This document shows, one piece after another, positions 58,683 to 64,000 of a stretch of 64,000 nt of DNA. The notes beneath the pieces were generated by a model. It searched no databases. It was not told where the DNA came from and was given only the letters and a program-made list of their open reading frames with translations. The DNA is from Tretioscincus oriximinensis. Lineage: Eukaryota; Chordata; Lepidosauria; Squamata; Gymnophthalmidae. Each line of letters starts with the position of its first letter. Positions within the stretch are counted from its first letter, which is position 1. The position numbers and the translations under genes are program-made. Location: the NCBI GenBank assembly GCA_022410635.1, contig JAJVDF010000495.1, forward strand, positions 699,578 to 763,577, read 5' to 3'.

Positions 58683-59129
58683 TACTATTCACACTGCTGT
58701 TGTGTTTTTCGATAGTGAAACATAAAGTTGGATTAAATTTCATGCATCACCTGGGCCTTCTGCTATCTAAAGCCATTGCTAGAGCAACTGCTTGGGAAGC
58801 AGGAGACGACTACAGGTTCAACTCCAGGCATTGCCAGGAATGAAATTAACAGCAAACCATAACAGAACCATCAGCCATCAACTGTGACTTCATAGTGCTA
58901 GCCACAATGATGTCAAGGGCACTGAACATCAAATATTTATGCATTCCTATGTTATCCTGCCTCATTATAATCTTTATTTTTATCCTCACAACAGCCCTGC
59001 TTGATCTTGTACCAGTGAACAATTTCCTGGGGTTGCCAAGGGCAGGGGTCTTGCTAACTGGGACTGCTGGTTGGAAACACACCATGGTAGTCCTTAAAAC
59101 ACATTTTGCAGGGTCAGCAGTCACTTAGG

Positions 59130-59710
59130 TCTCCTCCACATGACGTGTTAAAAATCGCAATGGTTTTAAAATCCTGAATAACCCAATCGCGAGTCCAAGC
59201 ACATTTACCCTCATCGTTTTGTAACAAGCCATTAGAAAACCTTTAAATCCACATGGGATAGAGAAGTCGACTAACAAGGAAGTAAATACTGAGCATGCTC
59301 AGTATGCAATTCTGCATTGTTTTGTGCTAGCGTCTTCTCACAGTATCCTGAGAGCTTAAGTCAGGAAGTTAGATAGCCAGGATGGTTAGGTCTGGAGGAC
59401 TAACCTGCTCCAGGAGAGCTATTGCCTAGAGTGGTGTTCCAGTTACCAGTAAGTTACTGTAAATATATATATTAAACAGGAGTTTAAACTATGTTCTGTT
59501 TAATATTCCCAGGGAGGTAGTTCAGACAAAGACTGAACATTGTTATTGTAATGAAACGCCCAAGTGGAAGAAGAGGATACATGGTTATAAAGTTTTCATT
59601 CTTACTCTAGCCTTTTAAATGCCTTGGACTTCATGTTCTGCATAATAAAGTTATTTTACTTGTTTAATACTTATCTCTGTGTTACCTACTTATCAGCCCA
59701 GTGTTTGTAG
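59130..59710 (+). repeat. Possible solo LTR or unclassified element
   Basis: TGAGCATGCTCA palindrome near 59290, tandem-like AT patches, AATAAAG at 59644 and a TTATCTCTGTGTTACCTAC stretch after it look like a polyadenylation site and U5. No partner copy. Confidence 0.3.
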
Positions 59711-60411
59711 CTTGAGTCTATAAGGCTAGCTCCTTAATAAAGAAATCTCTTAATGGTCTCTTGTACATAAAAGGGACACTCAGCTAATGCAAATAGCAAG
59801 ACAAGGTTCTTGTGCTGGGAATCTTTAGCAGGAAGTAAAGTAAATGCGACCCCAGGGTCCAAGGTTGATTGCATATAGGTGTGGTGGCTGGGTGGGGGTC
59901 TGCAGTAAACTCACCCAAGATATCACAGTCATCAAGGCTATCAAAAGCTTGGTTAGATGCATGTTCTACTGGTTTTAAAAGAGCAGAGCTTATTGACAGT
60001 TTACTAGCAAACCCAATTCAATGTGCAAATTTCATATTCATATTTAGATTTTTCCCAATAATTGTTTTCTGCCGCATTACACACATAACACCAGTTAACA
60101 TTTCAGCCTCTTGAGGGCTCTCATGGACTATTCTTCCCTCAGCCACTCTGCATCCCAGCCAGCCTTCACACCCCGCATCACCACCACCCTCTTCTATGGC
60201 TATTCAGACATACAGCTTGCTATGAATGTCTCTCCCTAGAATGTGATACCACAGCCCTCAATCCATTAGACCTTTACAGTCTACATGATGTCACTCGTTC
60301 TACCAAGAACTTGAGTATAGATCGAAACAATGTGGCCTTTTCGCAACTGACCAATGGAGACTGTGTCAACATTCAGAGGTTCTAAGTACCAACCAACTTT
60401 TTGTGGAATGC
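59711..60411. other. Mostly unrecognised non-coding sequence
   Basis: 60090-60120 (CCAGTTAACATTTCAGCCTC, TTGAGGGC) matches the left part of the repeat at 39830. Otherwise nothing is recognised. Confidence 0.45.
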
Positions 60412-60488
60412 CACCATTATTATTATTTTTTATTTTTTATTAATTACTAGTTATTAATTATTAATATTACTATTAATACTGTTAATAC

Positions 60489-60542
<54 letters not shown>

Positions 60543-60577
60543 TATTATTATTACTATTAATACTATTACTATTACGT
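60412..60577. repeat. (TTA)n microsatellite with variants
   Basis: Long TTA/TAT run with ATTAATACTATTA interruptions. Confidence 0.92.
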
Positions 60578-61204
60578 GCTGGTCCTATATAAAAATATTT
60601 GGTTGACATCTAGATCTTGTGCATATTGATACAATTTCCACATTATAATGATAGTAACAATATTTTAAAAAAAACATGCCAACAGAACTGCTAGTTCTTT
60701 AACTAGTCTCAGTCCGTATTTCACATCAAATTCTTCCTGAAAACTTTATTATTTTAAGAAACCTATACACAAAAGCTGCCACATGGAGGCTGATCCCTTA
60801 ACCCCCTTGCAACAGTCTCCCGAAACAGAATAACAATGAAAAACACCAAAATATTACTGAAGTAACAATTGGTAACTCTTTAGTGATATGCAGATGTAAT
60901 CCCCACACTGTACAGACTCCTGATGTTATTGTTATATTTAGAGTTTATGTGCTTAGATTTAGCTTTCCTTGTTTGTTATTTGATAAAAGTATTTTCAATA
61001 ATAAAAAACCAAGAATGACAAACACTGGTGTGGGGGGTGGATTTGATTTTTTTTTTGCAAAAACAACCCCCCCAAACTTGTCCATCAAGAATAAAAGTCA
61101 TAAAACTGTACACTTCACAAATTCCTATATCCTGCATGTTCTAGTTTCAGCTTGACTTGGCATGAAAATGTAACATATAGTAGGTGAACGAGATACTTTA
61201 ATAA

Positions 61205-61385
61205 GAACTCCAGGGCTGGATACCTACCGAGCTTTATTCTGGGCTGTATATGACAACAGGGCTTAGCCATCCACATGCCAGTGTAGGCTATGGCAGGTCA
61301 TCTCATAATCTACACTAGCATGCAGATGAAGGGTCCCTGTTTCAAGAAGTAGCCCAGAAAGTCCCGGTGCAGAAAGGGCCAGAAA
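61205..61385. mobile_element. MITE related to the 32369-32519 element
   Basis: TTCTGGGCTGTATATGACAA and CATGCCAGTGTAGGCTATGG at the left pair in reverse with ATCTACACTAGCATGCAGAT and TAGCCCAGAAAGTCCCGG. A partial second arm follows to about 61460. Confidence 0.65.
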
Positions 61386-61539
61386 GTTTGCTCAGAAAAA
61401 GTTTGATCACCCACATGCAAATATAGACTATGCCCCATGCAAACAGCAGATCCTTTTTCAAAGATATATAGACCAGAACAAATTTCAAGTTGAATCCACC
61501 CCTAGATATCCCTACATAAAGGTATGAATCACAACTCAC

Positions 61540-61582
61540 CATTGCTGGCTAAAGGGCTCCCATTGGCCTCCATAGCAGACAT
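61540..61582 (-). CDS. PLCD1: Candidate alternative first coding exon 1a of PLCD1
   Basis: On the minus strand an ATG at 61582 opens 14 codons and then a G followed by GTGAGT, a good donor. The leftover G joins the GA that starts the first PH exon (30097) to make Gly, exactly as exon 1b does. The second in-frame ATG (61573-61571) has a strong Kozak context (G at -3 and +4). From there the encoded N-terminus is MEANGSPLASNG followed by LQDD. The short mammalian PLCD1 isoform also has 12 residues before LQDD, starting Met-acidic and ending in Gly. A polypyrimidine-CAG precedes the first ATG, so this could instead be a second exon. The call rests on phase, length and donor, without transcript evidence. 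Confidence 0.65.
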
Positions 61583-61589
61583 CTGTGCA

Positions 61590-62205
61590 GAAAGAGAGAC
61601 CCTCTGGANCAGGAGCAGATCTAGATCCAGATGTTGCTACACTCCACACTGTTCACACTTCCTTATAGTTCTGCATACCAGTTCCTCTCCCCAGATGTCT
61701 GCTGCCTGTCCTGGGGTTGCAGTAAGAGAGGCAGGTCCCGGCTTGCTGTCTCTCCTCCCTCCAGAAATGCGCTTACACCAACAAGTCTTTTGTCTGCTAC
61801 CCTTTCCTTCACGGTGCTGTGGGTTCCCAGCCCAGAACACGCCGAACTTGGTGGGGGAGAGACCGTGCTGGCACTGGGAGGAAGGTCCCTCCTTCCTGGC
61901 AGCTGGANGAAAATGGGGAGAAAAAAAACAAGCAAGTTGACAAATCCAAATCAGAAAAACTTCAGGGCCTCCGCCCAGCTCCTAGTGGTGGAAACCATGT
62001 CATTTTCTTGCTAGCATGAAAGAAAACACCCATTTCGCTTGCTAGGCCAAGAGTGTTTGCTGAGATATTTAAAGATCACACAGCAGGATGAGTAATAAGA
62101 CAGATGGGTGTTCAGACGAAAAAAGGATAGTATTGAGCTGAAAAGGAAATGTGGAAAGCGTGGAATTAGCCAAGGGAGCTTTGCCTATGAGAGAGAAGCG
62201 TTCAC
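61590..62205. promoter_or_regulatory. Region upstream of exon 1a, possible PLCD1 promoter
   Basis: If exon 1a is real its promoter lies here, to the right of 61582 on the minus strand. The stretch 61690-61910 is GC-richer (CCCAGCCCAGAACACGCCG and GGGGGAGAGACCGTGCTGG) but not a clear CpG island, and I see no TATA box at a suitable place. Confidence 0.3.
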
Positions 62206-62211
62206 CAGATA

Positions 62212-62295
62212 GAATCNTAGAATCATAGAGTCGGAAGGGACCTCCAGGGTCATCGGGTCCGACCCCCTGCTCGATGCAGGATTCATGAAACCTGG
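62212..62295 (-). repeat. CR1 LINE terminus, other subfamily
   Basis: (AGAATCATAG)-type octamers followed by GAGTCGGAAGGGACCTCCAG and CCCCTGCTCGATGCAGGATT, as at 4660-4740. Confidence 0.88.
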
Positions 62296-62589
62296 ATACA
62301 ACCAAGATACAACCAAAGATACAACCAAGGACGAACTATTTTCGCTTCTGTCTTGCTAGAATGCAGGGGCATCTCCATGGGTTGCCTACTTGTAGCCACT
62401 GAGATGTCGTTTTTCTAGTAGAGATCAGAGTGGGCTGAAACCGGATTCAAACTTCGGTGTTACTAACTAGACTCTTGGAATGTGGCACAGAAGTCAACAT
62501 TTGCTTGGCTGTTGTGTTTTATTCTGAAAGTTGGCTAGATTTAAACCCAGGCACACAGCCCACTCTCCCCTAAAGGTGTTGCTTTGGTG

Positions 62590-63111
62590 TAGACTGAGCA
62601 GATTTTCTGAGACCCAGCCCGGGGTAATTAATATTAATGCTAATTTGCATATTCATAAATATGCAAATTAACCGCCAACATGCATTCCCTTTCAAAATTC
62701 CCGCCCGAGAAATCGGTGAAGCATGTGAGAATTTTTTTAAGTGTGCAAGAATTTTTAAACTGAGAATTTTTGGAGTACATCAGATTTTTAAATTTTTTTT
62801 ACAGAGGGGAAGGTGCCTTCAGAAGCTGGTCCCAGTTGGCAGAATCCCCTAGTGGTGGTNCAGCAATTTTTTGAAGTGTGCAAGAAAGTTTTGAAGTGTG
62901 TGAGAATTTTTTATTTTTTACTGTGGGGAGGGTGCCTGCAGGAGCTGGTCCCAGATGCCAGAGCCCCCTAGTGGTGCTGCAGCGATTTTTTTTTTTTAAA
63001 AAAAAATCCTCAGCAAAAACTGGGGAATTGGTGCCCCCCCAGGGAGGGCGGGGTAGACACCCCAAAACCCNGTTTCGCACCCCCCCAAAAAAGGGGCAAC
63101 TGGTCAGCCTA
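62590..63111 (-). mobile_element. Non-autonomous hAT element, family A, best copy
   Basis: TAGACTGAGCAGATTTTCTG to CAACTGGTCAGCCTA in the reverse sense of the other copies. Target duplication CTTTGGTG is exact (62582-62589 and 63112-63119). Paired ATTTGCAT octamers near 62643-62669. Internal partial duplication (CCCCTAGTGGTGGT and CCCCCTAGTGGTGCT). Confidence 0.93.
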
Positions 63112-63153
63112 CTTTGGTGCATGTGTGGAGGGGGGCAGAGAACAGTACTGGTT

Positions 63154-63395
63154 TAGAACATAAGAGGAGCGCTGCTGAACGGGGCATAGCCCATCCAATG
63201 GCATCTTGGCATCTTCAAGCAAATAAAAGCAAAATATTGTCCTGTTGCCAGTTCCCTGCAAATGGCATTCTTGGAATCCTGACTTGTGCTCCATCCCAGA
63301 GACAGTAAAGACATCCATCCTAGTAATTATTGATACATTTGGCTTCCATGAATTTGTCTAATCCTATCTTAAACCTATCCAAGTACTTAATCATG
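63154..63395 (-). repeat. CR1 LINE 3' end
   Basis: AGAACATAAGAGGAGCGCTG, TCCCTGCAAATGGCATTCTT and CTATCTTAAACCTATCCAAG. Confidence 0.88.
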
Positions 63396-63873
63396 CCACA
63401 TTCTTTTTTTCCAAATGGTTTTTAAAGCACAAAATATGTCCTAATTTCTAAAAAATCAGTACTGTTATGTTGCTTTCTGAAGTTCTTGTGGCTGCCTTAC
63501 TTCTTTTCAAGAGCTTTGGGACGTAGGACAAAAACTTCTTCCTGCCACTGTATCCTGTTTCCGCAAGAGCACAGGGACGCCACAGCTTATTGAAACTCAG
63601 ATTTCTCTAATCATCTGGCGAGAATGCAGGTTTCTGGCCAAAAAAGCAAAACCACCTCAGAATGTACTGTAGCATCTCTGGGCAAAAATAAAAAAAATGA
63701 AACAAATGAGATTAGAAGCTTGAAATATCAGATGTAAGGGAGTGCCTTTATGCAAGGGCTAAGAAAAGCTGTGGTTTTCAGTGTTTGTAATCTGAGAGAC
63801 TTGGCAATGAAAGGAAGAAAGAGAATTAGAGAAAGCAGATAAAACCTCCGGAGTCTGGCAGAAAAGAAGTTCA

Positions 63874-64000
63874 TACATAAGAACATAAGAACATAAGAAC
63901 ATAAGAAGAGCCATCCTGGATCAGGCCACAGCCCATCGAGTCCAGCATTCTGTGTCACACAAAGGCCCACCAGATGCACCTGGGCAGTCCGAACAGAGGA
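63874..64000 (-). repeat. CR1 LINE 3' end, cut by window edge
   Basis: Four CATAAGAA-type octamers, then GAGCCATCCTGGATCAGGCC and on to the window end. Confidence 0.95.

Noticed and set aside
63874..63915. CRISPR-like repeats (CATAAGAA units)
   Set aside because: They are the octamer terminus of a CR1 LINE, without spacers.

Overview
This window is vertebrate nuclear DNA, almost certainly from a squamate reptile (lizard or snake lineage). It is AT-rich and repeat-dense. CR1 LINEs, BovB LINE pieces, L1 and L2-type LINE ends, and many tRNA-derived SINEs with a BovB-like 3' end (Sauria SINE type) occur together, a mix typical of squamates. There are no operons, Shine-Dalgarno sites or CRISPR arrays. 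The assembly has scattered single N bases and one 515-base N gap at 9090-9604.

One protein-coding gene explains all convincing exons: PLCD1, phosphoinositide phospholipase C delta-1, on the minus strand. Twelve coding exons lie in order from 46.6 kb down to 0.8 kb, with consensus splice sites and matching phases. They encode 644 residues: an N-terminal segment, PH domain, EF hands, catalytic X box, acidic X/Y linker and Y box. The C2-domain exons and stop codon lie beyond the left edge. A second possible first coding exon, at 61540-61582, has the right splice phase to join the first PH exon. It would give a 12-residue N-terminus (from its second ATG) in place of the 33-residue one encoded at 46525-46624. 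The gene would then have two promoters about 15 kb apart.

Layout on the plus axis: 0.8-5.5 kb Y-box and linker exons; 7.0-11.7 kb X-box exons; 14.6-16.7 kb EF-hand exons; 19.3 kb second PH exon; 19.5-29.9 kb a large repeat-filled intron; 30.0 kb first PH exon; 30.1-46.5 kb intron; 46.6 kb first exon 1b; 46.6-61.5 kb repeat-rich interval; 61.5 kb candidate first exon 1a; then repeats to the edge. I recognised no other gene.

The most interesting non-coding content is a set of short non-autonomous hAT DNA transposons. They share TIRs of the form TAGGNTGNCCA or TARGGTTGCCA and are flanked by 8-bp target duplications. At 42068-43180 one element is inserted inside another and both have perfect 8-bp duplications. 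Other nested insertions give relative ages: a hAT in a SINE, a hAT in a CR1, a MITE in a SINE, a CR1 in a SINE and a 66-bp fragment in a CR1. Several palindromic MITEs, a Tigger-like MITE, a pair of about 290-bp direct repeats and a GAA microsatellite that disrupts the assembly are also reported.
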